From an uncultured Lachnospiraceae bacterium (GTDB lineage: Bacteria > Bacillota > Clostridia > Lachnospirales > Lachnospiraceae), in NCBI GenBank assembly GCA_948441955.1, contig CAOJQZ010000040.1:1-20691 (forward strand): a stretch of 20,691 nucleotides of DNA. The letters run 5' to 3'. Below the pieces are notes generated by a model. It made no database searches. It saw nothing but the letters and a program-made list of their open reading frames with translations, and was not told where the DNA came from. This document shows, one piece after another, positions 1-7,102 of the stretch. The translations under genes and the position numbers were made by a program. Positions within the stretch are counted from its first letter, which is position 1. Every line of letters starts with the position of its first letter.

Positions 1-16
1 CAGGGTATTTTCAATC

Positions 17-50
17 TGGGACGGAGTATTTTTAAAAATACTCCGTCCCA
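17..50. repeat. Perfect 34-bp palindrome, probable terminator or interspersed repeat
   Basis: Bases 17-33 are the exact reverse complement of 34-50, so the element can fold into a 17-bp hairpin that is GC-rich at its base (TGGGACGGAG) and A/T-rich at its tip. It overlaps the stop codon (32-34) of the minus-strand fragment and encodes that fragment's last residues. The downstream sequence on the minus strand is not a clean T-run, but the tip of the hairpin carries AAAAA/TTTTT. It could be a transcription terminator or one copy of a dispersed palindromic repeat. Only one copy is present in this window, so repeat status is inference. Confidence 0.6.
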
Positions 51-376
51 CTTATTCCGATTTCCATCATATTTCCCTGTGCTTCTTTTACATTGTTCAT
101 AAGCTCGATTTTGGATTCATAGGAATAATCTTTTGTCTTTTTTTCTACTATAGAAAGAATCTCTTTTACTACATCATCGATGACGATAATCGTGGGCGGA
201 TAGCCTATAAGCGCAGTGAAATCTGTTGTGTCTGTAAAGCCATAGATTTCGAAGGTACGGGTATGTTTCAGATTCTCATACTCTGTGCAGGTAATGGATT
301 TTCCTTCTATGGCGCTGTCTTTTAAATCCAGGGTGTCCCGGTATAAAAGGCAGACTTTTCCGTTTAAAAATGCTTC
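32..376 (-). pseudogene. 3' fragment of an unrecognised gene, 5' end lost
   Basis: The minus strand is open from 376 down to a TAA at 32-34, about 114 codons. The residues look like real protein (for example EGKSITCTEYENL and VVKEILSIVEKKTKDYS). There is no usable start: reading upstream, the frame hits a TAA at 377-379 with no ATG or ribosome binding site in between, and the first in-frame ATG lies near the C-terminus (LMNN). The upstream DNA is instead recognisable as part of another gene on the opposite strand (370-486). I read this as a gene truncated at its 5' end by a rearrangement near 370. I do not recognise the family. The fragment has a mixed alpha/beta look and a lysine/glutamate-rich helical C-terminus, with no membrane segment. 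Confidence 0.45.
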
Positions 377-486
377 TTATTCTGACCAGCGTTCTTGGAT
401 ATGAGTTTAAGACAGCGGTAGGAACCAGCGTATTTATCATGGCGTTTACTGCATTTACAGGGGCGGCAATATTGCTTGTAAAATAA
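370..486 (+). pseudogene. Remnant of a TauE/SafE-family permease
   Basis: A 38-codon stretch reads MLLILTSVLGYEFKTAVGTS followed by VFIMAFTAFTGAA and then a stop. The GxxxKTAVGTSxxIMxFTAxxGA pattern is typical of the TauE/SafE (DUF81) anion exporter family, where this segment spans two transmembrane helices within a protein of about 250 residues. Only about 30 residues match. The sequence upstream of 370 belongs to an unrelated minus-strand frame, and the last five residues before the TAA (484-486) no longer look like the family. No ribosome binding site precedes the ATG. It is therefore a decayed internal fragment and not a small gene. The family assignment is from recognition of the motif, without an alignment. 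Confidence 0.6.
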
Positions 487-514
487 TCGAATCTAATTAT
501 TTGCTCAAAATGTG

Positions 515-544
515 TTGACAGGGTGCGGTTTTATCAACTATAAT
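515..544 (+). promoter_or_regulatory. Promoter of the ilv T-box leader
   Basis: TTGACA at 515-520 and TATAAT at 539-544, both perfect matches to the sigma-A consensus, are separated by 18 bp. Transcription would begin near 551, a few bases before stem I of the T-box leader. Confidence 0.85.
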
Positions 545-550
545 AATTTC

Positions 551-846
551 AATTCAGAGAAATGCTATGACAGGGAGGAGTACATAAGTACTTGAAGCAA
601 AGAGAGAGGACGGCAGGTGTAAGTCCTCGTGACGGATTTATGGAAGTAGCCCTCGAGCAGTGAACCAAAAGGGAATTTCCCAAGTAGGCTTCAACGTAAT
701 CCTTACGTTACAAGGGAGCGGTATCGGAATGACAGGTTAAAATGCAGGATTCCTGTATCGGCAGAGTGCATAGAGATTATCTATGAATTTAGGTGGTAAC
801 ACGGATAGTATATTCGCCCTGAGCTTTATGGCTTAGGGCGTTTTTA
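551..846 (+). promoter_or_regulatory. T-box riboswitch, predicted valine specifier (GTA)
   Basis: This leader senses the charging state of a tRNA and controls readthrough into ilvB. Stem I can be built from TGCT 563-566 with AGCA 656-659, AGGG 572-575 with CCCT 650-653, and CATAA 583-587 with TTATG 638-642. The specifier loop has the AGTA motif at 579-582 opposite GAA at 643-645, and the codon directly after GAA is GTA (646-648), which reads as valine. The T-box sequence AGGTGGTAACACGG begins at 791. Its TGGT bulge (794-797) has T as the variable base, fitting an A73 discriminator. AGG 791-793 can pair with CCT 818-820, which is also part of the terminator's 5' arm, so antiterminator and terminator exclude each other. 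The specifier is my structural inference. Confidence 0.93.
815..845 (+). terminator. Regulated intrinsic terminator of the T-box leader
   Basis: A 10-bp stem pairs 815-824 (CGCCCTGAGC) with 831-840 (GCTTAGGGCG), with one G-T wobble and a 6-nt loop, and is followed by TTTTT at 841-845. It stops transcription before ilvB unless an uncharged tRNA stabilises the antiterminator. Confidence 0.9.
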
Positions 847-883
847 AACGTAGAGAATGTTAAAGAGCAGGAGGTTATATATT

Positions 884-2605
884 ATGAAGAAAATCAGCGG
901 CAACAAGTTACTGGTAAAGGCGCTTAAGGAGGAGGGTGTAGATACAATTTTCGGCTACCCGGGTGCGTGTACCATTGATATCAGCGACGAGCTGTACAAG
1001 CAGGATTACACAAAGGTGATTCTTCCGAGGCAGGAGGTTGCGCTTGTTCATGAGGCGGATGCCTATGCGCGCTCAACGGGGAAAACGGGCGTTTGTCTTG
1101 TTACCAGCGGACCAGGCGCGACCAATCTTGTAACAGGACTTGCTACGGCATATTATGACAGTGTTCCTCTTGTCTGCTTTACCGGGCAGGTTGCAAGACA
1201 TCTCATTGGAAATGATGCTTTTCAGGAAGTGGATATTGTAGGGATTACGAGAAGCATTACAAAATACGGCGTAGTTGTTAAGAAGAGAGAGGATTTAGGA
1301 AGGATTGTAAAAGAGGCGTTTTATATTGCCAGAAGCGGAAGACCGGGACCGGTGCTTATCGACCTTCCCAAAGATGTAATGGCGGAGCTTGGAAGTCCGG
1401 AGTATCCGGCGGAGGTGAATATAAGGGGCTATAAGCCGAGCACAGGAGTGCATATCGGACAGCTGAAACGGGCTCTTAAGATGCTTTCTAAGGCAAAGCG
1501 TCCGCTTTTCCTAGCAGGCGGCGGAGTAAATATTGCCCGTGCTAATGAGGCGTTTACAGAGCTGGTAAATAAAACACAGGTTCCGGTAGTGACAACGGTC
1601 ATGGGAAGGGGGGCTGTCTCTACAAAACATCCTCTTTATATTGGAAATCTGGGAATGCACGGTGCCTATGCCTGCAATATGGCGGTAAATGAATGTGATC
1701 TTCTTTTTTCTATAGGTACCAGATTTAACGACAGGATTACGGGAAAGCTTCATTCCTTTGCTCCTTATGCCCAGATTGTCCATATTGATATCGATACGGC
1801 GGCGATTTCGAAAAATGTGCAGGTGGACGTGCCCATTGTAGCCGATGCAAAGGAAGCCGTTGAAAAGATGTTGGAATATGTGGAGGAATATAATACAGGG
1901 AAGTGGATGGAACAGATTAGAAGCTGGCAGAAAGAGCATCCGCTTACCATGAAGAAAAAGCCTGTCATGACCCCCCAGGATGTAATAACTGCTATTAATG
2001 AAATGTTTGAGGAGTGTATTCTTGTCACAGACGTAGGACAGCATCAGATGTTTACCGCTCAGTTTGCAGAGATTACGGAGAAAAAGAGACTGCTTATGTC
2101 AGGGGGGCTTGGGACGATGGGGTACGGACTTCCGGGCGCAATCGGCGCAAAGATTGGGAATCCGGATACGCCGGTTATTTCTATTTCCGGGGACGGCGGT
2201 ATGCAGATGAATATTCAGGAGCTGGCTACGGCTGTATTAGAGGAGCTTCCGATTATTTCCTGTATTTTTAATAATAATAATCTGGGCATGGTGCGTCAGT
2301 GGCAGAAATTGTTTTACGGAAAGCGTTATTCCATGACCTGCCTTCGTTCCGGCGCGGCGTGCAGAGGAAAATGCGGGGAAGTAGAATGCCCTGCGTACAC
2401 ACCGGATTTTGTGAAGCTTGCGGAAAGCTACGGGGCAAAGGGAATCCGGGTGAGAAAAAGAGAAGAGATTCAGGCAGCATTTCAAGAGGCCGGGAAGAAT
2501 ACGAAGAGGCCGACAGTCATTGAGTTTGAGATTGATCCGGAGGATTTGGTATATCCTATGATTCAGCCGGGCGGAACGTTAGAGGATATGATTATTGACT
2601 GCTAA
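884..2605 (+). CDS. ilvB: Acetolactate synthase, catalytic (large) subunit
   Basis: This ThDP enzyme condenses pyruvate with pyruvate or 2-ketobutyrate, the first committed step of valine/leucine and isoleucine synthesis. The start at 884 gives 573 residues and is supported by AGGAGG at 869-874; an in-frame ATG at 857 has no such site. Visible features are the N-terminal ThDP-pyrimidine domain with the catalytic glutamate in PRQE (E51), the SGPGATN stretch, a central domain with GGGVN, and the C-terminal ThDP-binding motif GDG (436-438) followed by NNNN (463-466). An unusual insert after KRYS holds four cysteines (C486, C493, C497, C502, spacing CX6CX3CX4C) where the classical enzyme has a short loop before PDFVKLAE. 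It is first in an operon with ilvN, under the T-box. The presence of the regulatory subunit next door favours the anabolic form over the catabolic AlsS. Confidence 0.95.
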   Translation: MKKISGNKLLVKALKEEGVDTIFGYPGACTIDISDELYKQDYTKVILPRQEVALVHEADAYARSTGKTGVCLVTSGPGATNLVTGLATAYYDSVPLVCFTGQVARHLIGNDAFQEVDIVGITRSITKYGVVVKKREDLGRIVKEAFYIARSGRPGPVLIDLPKDVMAELGSPEYPAEVNIRGYKPSTGVHIGQLKRALKMLSKAKRPLFLAGGGVNIARANEAFTELVNKTQVPVVTTVMGRGAVSTKHPLYIGNLGMHGAYACNMAVNECDLLFSIGTRFNDRITGKLHSFAPYAQIVHIDIDTAAISKNVQVDVPIVADAKEAVEKMLEYVEEYNTGKWMEQIRSWQKEHPLTMKKKPVMTPQDVITAINEMFEECILVTDVGQHQMFTAQFAEITEKKRLLMSGGLGTMGYGLPGAIGAKIGNPDTPVISISGDGGMQMNIQELATAVLEELPIISCIFNNNNLGMVRQWQKLFYGKRYSMTCLRSGAACRGKCGEVECPAYTPDFVKLAESYGAKGIRVRKREEIQAAFQEAGKNTKRPTVIEFEIDPEDLVYPMIQPGGTLEDMIIDC

Positions 2606-2635
2606 AGCTAATGATTATTAAAGGAGGAGATGTAT

Positions 2636-3142
2636 ATGAACAGCATGAAAAAAAGATGGCTTTCGTTGTATGTGGAAAATCAGGACGGCGTTCTGTCAAA
2701 AATATCCGGTCTTTTTTCCGGAAAATCTTATAATATTGACAGTCTGACCGTTGGAACAACAGAGGATCCAACCATTTCCAGAATGACCATTGCAACGGTC
2801 AGTGATGACGAGACCTTTGAGCAGATAAAAAAACAGCTTAACCGTTTGGTGGAAGTCATTAAGGTAATTGATTTTACGAATGTATTTGTGCGTATGAAGG
2901 AAATTATGTACATTAAAGTACTGAAATGCTCATCGGAGGATAAGGTGGAGTGCTTTCAGATTGCGGAAACCTTTAAGGCAAAGGTTATTGATTACGGAAA
3001 GGACAGCCTGCTTCTGGAGTTTGTGCAGACAGCGACGAAAAACGACGCGGTTGTGAAGCTTTTGAAGGAGGAGTTCAGGACGATTGAAGTGGTGCGGGGA
3101 GGAAGTGTCGGAATAGAATCCATCAGTATGATGGAGCGGTGA
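2636..3142 (+). CDS. ilvN: Acetolactate synthase, regulatory (small) subunit
   Basis: The partner of IlvB, it stimulates catalysis and confers feedback inhibition, typically by valine. The start at 2636 (MNSMKKRWLSLYVEN, 168 residues) lies 8 nt after AAGGAGG (2621-2627). The earlier ATG at 2630 is only 2 nt from that site and is less likely. The N-terminal half is an ACT domain (residues about 6-80) with the usual VENQDGVLSKISGLFSGKSYNI pattern including NIDSLTVGTTEDPTISRMTI. The C-terminal half matches the ALS small-subunit C-terminal domain. The length is normal for the family. It starts 30 nt after the ilvB stop, so it is co-transcribed and under the same T-box control. Confidence 0.95.
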   Translation: MNSMKKRWLSLYVENQDGVLSKISGLFSGKSYNIDSLTVGTTEDPTISRMTIATVSDDETFEQIKKQLNRLVEVIKVIDFTNVFVRMKEIMYIKVLKCSSEDKVECFQIAETFKAKVIDYGKDSLLLEFVQTATKNDAVVKLLKEEFRTIEVVRGGSVGIESISMMER

Positions 3143-3167
3143 ACCGGCAAAAAAACAGAGTGCACTC

Positions 3168-3196
3168 TTGTATTTTAAGATTGATCGTATTATAAT
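3168..3196 (+). promoter_or_regulatory. Possible internal promoter for ilvE
   Basis: A perfect -10 TATAAT (3191-3196) sits 17 bp after a weak -35 TTGTAT (3168-3173), about 50 bp before the ilvE start. The -35 overlaps the end of a 12-bp palindrome AGAGTGCACTCT (3157-3168). If active it would let ilvE be made independently of the T-box. This is suggested by pattern only. Confidence 0.45.
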
Positions 3197-3243
3197 TGAG
3201 AAAAGATGAATGGGAATATTTTGGAGAACGGAGGAATGGACGT

Positions 3244-4269
3244 ATGGAGAAAAAAAATATTGACTGGGCGAATCTTGGATTTGGGTACATAGAGACTGAT
3301 AAGAGATATGTGGCAAATTTTAAGGACGGGGCATGGGATGAAGGATGTATGACTTCAGATGCAAATGTGGTGATTAATGAGTGTGCCTGTGTGCTTCAAT
3401 ATGCACAGACCTGCTTTGAAGGCCTTAAGGCGTATACGACAGAGGATGGCCATATTGTGATGTTCCGGCCGGATTTAAATGCAAAGAGAATGGCGGATAC
3501 GGCGAAAAGGCTTGAGATGGCGGTATTTCCGGAGGAGAGATTTCTTGACGCAGTGCACCGCACAGTAGAGGCAAATGCTGCGTACGTGCCGCCTTATGGT
3601 TCCGGGGCTACGTTGTATGTGCGCCCGTATCTTTTTGGATCCAATGCGGTTATTGGGGTTAAGCCGGCGGATGAATACCAGTTCCGTGTATTTACTACAC
3701 CGGTAGGCCCGTATTTTAAGGGCGGTGCAAAGCCGATTACAATCCGTGTCTGCGATTTTGACCGTGCAGCACCCCACGGAACAGGCCATGTGAAGGCAGG
3801 GCTTAATTATGCCATGAGCCTTCATGCCATTGTAGATGCCCATAACCAGGGATTTGACGAAAATATGTATCTTGATGCGTCGACAAGGACAAAAGTAGAG
3901 GAAACCGGTGGGGCGAACTTTATTTTTGTGACAAAGGACAATAAGGTAGTTACTCCTAAGTCAGATACGATTCTTCCATCCATTACAAGACGTTCTCTTA
4001 TGTATGTGGCTGAGAAATATCTTGGCTTGGAAGTAGAGGAGAGGGAAGTTCCTTTTGAGGAAGTAAAGGAGTTTGCAGAGTGCGGCCTTTGCGGCACGGC
4101 AGCAGTCATCTCTCCGGTAGGAAAGGTTGTAGACCACGGAAAGGAGATCTGTTTTCCAAGCGGAATGAACGAGATGGGGCCGGTAACGAAGAAGCTTTAT
4201 GATACGCTGACAGGAATCCAGATGGGGCAGATAGAAGCGCCAGAAGGATGGATTCATGTAGTTTGTTAA
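3244..4269 (+). CDS. ilvE: Branched-chain amino acid aminotransferase
   Basis: A PLP fold-type IV enzyme, it transfers an amino group between glutamate and the 2-keto acids of valine, leucine and isoleucine, the last step of the pathway. The start at 3244 (MEKKNIDWANLGFGY, 341 residues) is set by CGGAGG at 3229-3234; an upstream in-frame TTG at 3196 has no ribosome binding site and overlaps a predicted -10. Visible motifs are CFEGLKAY, the RPYLFGS segment, the PLP lysine in GTGHVKAGLNYA (K184), the conserved VEETGGANFIFV, and LCGTAAVISPVG near the C-terminus. The length and the HVKAGLNYA form fit the long bacterial BCAT2-like class (about 340-360 residues). It follows ilvN by 101 nt, so readthrough from the ilv leader is likely in addition to the possible internal promoter. 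Confidence 0.94.
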   Translation: MEKKNIDWANLGFGYIETDKRYVANFKDGAWDEGCMTSDANVVINECACVLQYAQTCFEGLKAYTTEDGHIVMFRPDLNAKRMADTAKRLEMAVFPEERFLDAVHRTVEANAAYVPPYGSGATLYVRPYLFGSNAVIGVKPADEYQFRVFTTPVGPYFKGGAKPITIRVCDFDRAAPHGTGHVKAGLNYAMSLHAIVDAHNQGFDENMYLDASTRTKVEETGGANFIFVTKDNKVVTPKSDTILPSITRRSLMYVAEKYLGLEVEEREVPFEEVKEFAECGLCGTAAVISPVGKVVDHGKEICFPSGMNEMGPVTKKLYDTLTGIQMGQIEAPEGWIHVVC

Positions 4270-4275
4270 TTTATA

Positions 4276-4311
4276 CCCATCCGGGCATCCTGTAATGCAT
4301 GCCCGGATGGG
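4276..4311 (+). terminator. Strong hairpin after ilvE, no T-run
   Basis: A perfect 13-bp stem (4276-4288 with 4299-4311, CCCATCCGGGCAT and its complement) has a 10-nt loop and starts 6 nt after the ilvE stop. No T-tract follows on either strand, so it is not a canonical intrinsic terminator. It may be an mRNA 3'-end stabiliser or a Rho-dependent or processed end. Confidence 0.55.
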
Positions 4312-4445
4312 GGACATTCCGGCAAAGGCAGCAGGACAAGGCGGCTAATCCCTAAAAGTGTGCCCTCTTGCTTTGAATTCTTTGCCTAATCCTTTCCCTC
4401 TATAATTTTCAAATCCTTATCCTCCATAAATAGACAAGCGCAACC

Positions 4446-4485
4446 GACAAAGACGGGGAAAACAAGTATTTTCTCCGTCTTTGTC
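4446..4485. terminator. 17-bp hairpin in the convergent ilvE/MCP gap
   Basis: 4446-4462 (GACAAAGACGGGGAAAA) pairs with 4469-4485 with a single G-T wobble and a 6-nt loop. It lies 65 nt beyond the stop of the minus-strand chemoreceptor gene, in the gap between converging genes. No external T-run is seen on either strand; A and T runs lie next to the loop. It could serve as an end point for both transcripts. The rest of 4312-4549 shows no gene that I can support. Confidence 0.5.
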
Positions 4486-4549
4486 TATTGTGCTGACTGC
4501 GGCGTAAAGCTTTACTACCTAGAATGATGCTCTTATTTTGGGTATGTTT

Positions 4550-6523
4550 TTAATTTTTAGCAAGAGTAAATTGATCGACCAGCTGCTTCAAATTAGCGGC
4601 CTCGGCAGAAAGCTCCTCACTGGCGGCCGCACTCTCCTCGGCCGTAGCGCTGTTATTCTGTACCACGGATGAGATCTGATTAACCCCTTCGTTGACCTGC
4701 AGAACAGCCTCGGCTTGTTCGCTTGATACTGTAGAAATCTGATCAATAGAACCAACCATGGACTGAATATTTTCCACAACATTTAGTAGAGCGTCAGCTG
4801 TATGCTTTGCAATATTCGTACCAGTCTGCACTGCCTCTGTGGAATGTGCAATAAGCAGGGTAGTGTTCTTGGAAGCTTCCGCAGACTTGCTGGCAAGGTT
4901 ACGGACTTCATCTGCCACAACGGCGAATCCTTTGCCAGCAGTACCTGCTCTGGCCGCCTCTACAGCTGCATTAAGCGCCAGGATATTGGTCTGAAATGCA
5001 ATGTCTTCTATGGTCTTGATGATCTTACTGATTTCCGTTGAACTGGAATCAATCTTTTCCATAGCCCGCATTAATTCCTGCATCTGCTGGTTGCAGACAG
5101 AAACACCTTCACCTGCCTGATGGGTCTGTTCACGTACCTGCTGCGCGCTGTCAGCAGTATTCTTGACTTGATTAGAAATCTCGCTGATTCGTGCTGCAAG
5201 CTCTTCTACGGAGCTGGCCTGTTCCACGGCGCCCTGGCTTAAATTCTGGGAGCTTGAAGACACCTGGCTGCTGGCGTTTGATACCTGCTCAGCAGAAGTG
5301 TCGATCTGACGTAGGATAGAGCTTAATTCTACCTTTAAGTTACGCATGGAGTGCAGAATACTTTGAAAATCGCCTACATAGGCATCCCGGTGCTGGGACT
5401 TTATATCCAGATTCTGATTTGCCATCTCACCCAGAAGATAACCGATATCATGGATAATTGTAGATAGGCCTTCCACCAGCTCGGCGGTAGACTGTGTTAA
5501 CATTCCGGTTTCATCTCTGCTTACAACCTCTGGAACCGGAGCTTCCAGGTCTCCCTCCACTAACAGGCGCATGCGTTCTGCACAAGCCTTCATAGGCCGG
5601 CTGATGCTGACCGCCAGCTTAAGTGCAACTATGATGGAAAGCAGAATAGCAAGTATCATCATCACCAGATTAATGGCAATATCGAAATATGTAGTAGAAA
5701 GATAATCCGACTGAGGAGCAGCAACTGCCACACTCCATCCGTCTGTGCCGTTTACCGGCGCATAAGCAGCAAACATACTCTTCTTGCCGTTTTTGTAGTT
5801 TCCGAAACCATTCTTACCCTCGCGCATGGCGGTATGTATTGATGCCAGTTCTTTCAGGGAAGAATCACTTTCTGCTTCCTTTTCAATATTCTGGACAGTA
5901 ATTGTTTCCAGGGTAGTATCTGCGATGGTGTCACCGGAACGGTTAATCATGTACGCATGGCTGTGCTCACTGACACGAATCGAAGAAACGATATCATTCA
6001 GGAAGGTTTCGTGAGGAACAAAGTAAACGACTCCCACAATATCGGAACCTTGGATTCCATCTTTGTAGATAGGAGCAGCTACCATAATAGAAAGCTCTCC
6101 TGTTACCTTGCTGATCAGCGGCTCTGATACATAGACATTTCCCTGCATTGCCTGTTTGACATATTCACGGTCAGAATAATCGTTTCCATCGAAGATGCTG
6201 ATGCCGTCAGATCCTACAATGTTTCCGCGCTGAAAATCATGCATACTGACACGCTGGTCTATGATTGAACGCTTTTCTTCCAAAGAGACTGTTTCGTCGA
6301 GAAGCTGCGGAACGCAGCCGGTGTCCATGGCAACATTTTTGTAGGCAGTCAGTTCCTGTTCGATGCGTTCTGCCGCGAGAACTGCAGTCTCACTCATCAT
6401 TTGATCCACAGTTGAAATGGTGCTGTTGTAGTTAAGCGTAATGCTAGATGCTCCCACCACAAGCTGTGTAGCAAGGACTGTCACCATAAGACATAGGGTG
6501 ATTTTTGTCCGAATGCTTTTCAT
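4550..6523 (-). CDS. Methyl-accepting chemotaxis protein with periplasmic-type Cache sensor
   Basis: A membrane chemoreceptor that would signal to CheA/CheW. In its 657 residues I see a first membrane segment (about 8-28), an extracellular region (about 30-280) of double-Cache type (features such as DGISIFDGNDYSDREYVKQA and AAPIYKDGIQGSDIVGVVYFV), a second membrane segment (about 281-303), a HAMP domain (about 304-357) and the long cytoplasmic coiled coil. The kinase-contact tip IEDIAFQTNILALNAAVEAA lies at about 505-524, followed by RAGTAGKGFAVVADEVRNLA. It has no C-terminal CheR/CheB-docking pentapeptide of the NWETF kind, ending FTLAKN. The start is supported by AGGAGG 9 nt upstream (6533-6538 on the plus strand). 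It is a lone gene with no che or flagellar genes nearby. The ligand is unknown; dCache domains often bind amino acids or other small carboxylates. Confidence 0.93.
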   Translation of the reverse strand: MKSIRTKITLCLMVTVLATQLVVGASSITLNYNSTISTVDQMMSETAVLAAERIEQELTAYKNVAMDTGCVPQLLDETVSLEEKRSIIDQRVSMHDFQRGNIVGSDGISIFDGNDYSDREYVKQAMQGNVYVSEPLISKVTGELSIMVAAPIYKDGIQGSDIVGVVYFVPHETFLNDIVSSIRVSEHSHAYMINRSGDTIADTTLETITVQNIEKEAESDSSLKELASIHTAMREGKNGFGNYKNGKKSMFAAYAPVNGTDGWSVAVAAPQSDYLSTTYFDIAINLVMMILAILLSIIVALKLAVSISRPMKACAERMRLLVEGDLEAPVPEVVSRDETGMLTQSTAELVEGLSTIIHDIGYLLGEMANQNLDIKSQHRDAYVGDFQSILHSMRNLKVELSSILRQIDTSAEQVSNASSQVSSSSQNLSQGAVEQASSVEELAARISEISNQVKNTADSAQQVREQTHQAGEGVSVCNQQMQELMRAMEKIDSSSTEISKIIKTIEDIAFQTNILALNAAVEAARAGTAGKGFAVVADEVRNLASKSAEASKNTTLLIAHSTEAVQTGTNIAKHTADALLNVVENIQSMVGSIDQISTVSSEQAEAVLQVNEGVNQISSVVQNNSATAEESAAASEELSAEAANLKQLVDQFTLAKN

Positions 6524-6579
6524 GTTTCTTTACCTCCTAGTTTTTCATAAGTGAACTACATATAATAGCACTATATATT

Positions 6580-6609
6580 ATTATATAAATTTGTACTTAG
6601 GTTTGTCAA
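6580..6609 (-). promoter_or_regulatory. Promoter of the chemoreceptor gene
   Basis: On the minus strand, a perfect -35 TTGACA (plus-strand 6604-6609) is followed after 18 bp by TATAAT (plus-strand 6580-6585), about 55 bp before the start codon. Surrounding DNA is very A/T-rich. Confidence 0.75.
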
Positions 6610-6657
6610 TTGCCTTCATAGGTGATTGGATAATTTTGGTATATTATTTTATATTAA

Positions 6658-6708
6658 TAAACAGTATAAAACAGTTGACAACAGTTACAATCTGTTATAT
6701 ACTGTTTA
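6658..6708 (+). promoter_or_regulatory. Promoter of the GntR/ABC operon inside a 17-bp inverted repeat (likely operator)
   Basis: TTGACA (6675-6680) and TATACT (6698-6703) are 17 bp apart. A 17-bp inverted repeat brackets the promoter: arm 6658-6674 (TAAACAGTATAAAACAG) and arm 6692-6708 (CTGTTATATACTGTTTA) match at 16 of 17 positions. The left arm abuts the -35 and the right arm covers the -10. This layout suggests that the GntR protein encoded immediately downstream represses its own operon; that assignment is inference. Confidence 0.8.
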
Positions 6709-6726
6709 CAACGAAGGAGGGATAGG

Positions 6727-7098
6727 ATGAAGCTGATTATCAACAATTCCTCAATGCAGCCCATATATGACCAGATTGTTACACAGATCAAGGGCTGTAT
6801 CATACGGAGGGAATTGAAGGAGGAGGGGATGCTTCCGTCTGTTCGTGGACTGGCGAAGGAACTAAAGGTCAGCGCCCTGACAGTGAAGAAGGCATATGAT
6901 GCCTTGGAAGAAGAGGGCTTTGTTATCACCGTACATGGTAAGGGAAGCTTTGTAGCAGCCTTTAATCAGAACTTCCTGATGGAAGAGAAACGAAAAGAAG
7001 TGGAGGCTGGCCTGGAAGGAGCCATACGCAAGGGCAGAAGTTGCGGAATGAGCGATACGGAGATTACGGAACTATTTCATATTGTTTTGGAGGACTAG
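6727..7098 (+). CDS. GntR-family transcriptional regulator, YtrA type
   Basis: A small DNA-binding repressor of 123 residues. An N-terminal winged helix (about 10-78) shows the family signature: PIYDQIVTQIKGCIIRREL, then MLPSVRGLAKELKVSALTVK, KAYDALEEEGFVITVHGKGSFVA. The remaining 45 residues form only a short helical tail, with no FadR or UTRA effector domain, which is typical of the YtrA subfamily that controls adjacent ABC transporters. The start has AAGGAGG at 6714-6720. It is first in an operon: the ABC ATPase gene starts 4 nt after its stop. Known relatives respond to cell-wall-active antibiotics; the inducer here cannot be told. Confidence 0.92.
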   Translation: MKLIINNSSMQPIYDQIVTQIKGCIIRRELKEEGMLPSVRGLAKELKVSALTVKKAYDALEEEGFVITVHGKGSFVAAFNQNFLMEEKRKEVEAGLEGAIRKGRSCGMSDTEITELFHIVLED

Positions 7099-7102
7099 AG
7101 TA

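Noticed and set aside
370..486. A genuine 38-residue small membrane protein gene
   Set aside because: It lacks a ribosome binding site and matches an internal segment of TauE/SafE permeases, so a gene remnant is the better reading.
857..883. Upstream in-frame ATG at 857 as the ilvB start
   Set aside because: It has no ribosome binding site and directly follows the terminator T-run; AGGAGG at 869-874 points to the ATG at 884.
1511..2044. 177-residue minus-strand reading frame inside ilvB
   Set aside because: It is antisense to conserved ilvB sequence, with a cysteine- and histidine-rich composition typical of shadow frames.
3157..3168. The 12-bp palindrome AGAGTGCACTCT between ilvN and ilvE as a terminator
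   Set aside because: It has no loop, a short stem and no clean T-run after it; too weak to call, though it may affect the nearby possible promoter.
4550..6523. A chemotaxis or flagellar gene cluster
   Set aside because: Only a single receptor gene is present; no che, fli or mot genes occur in the window.
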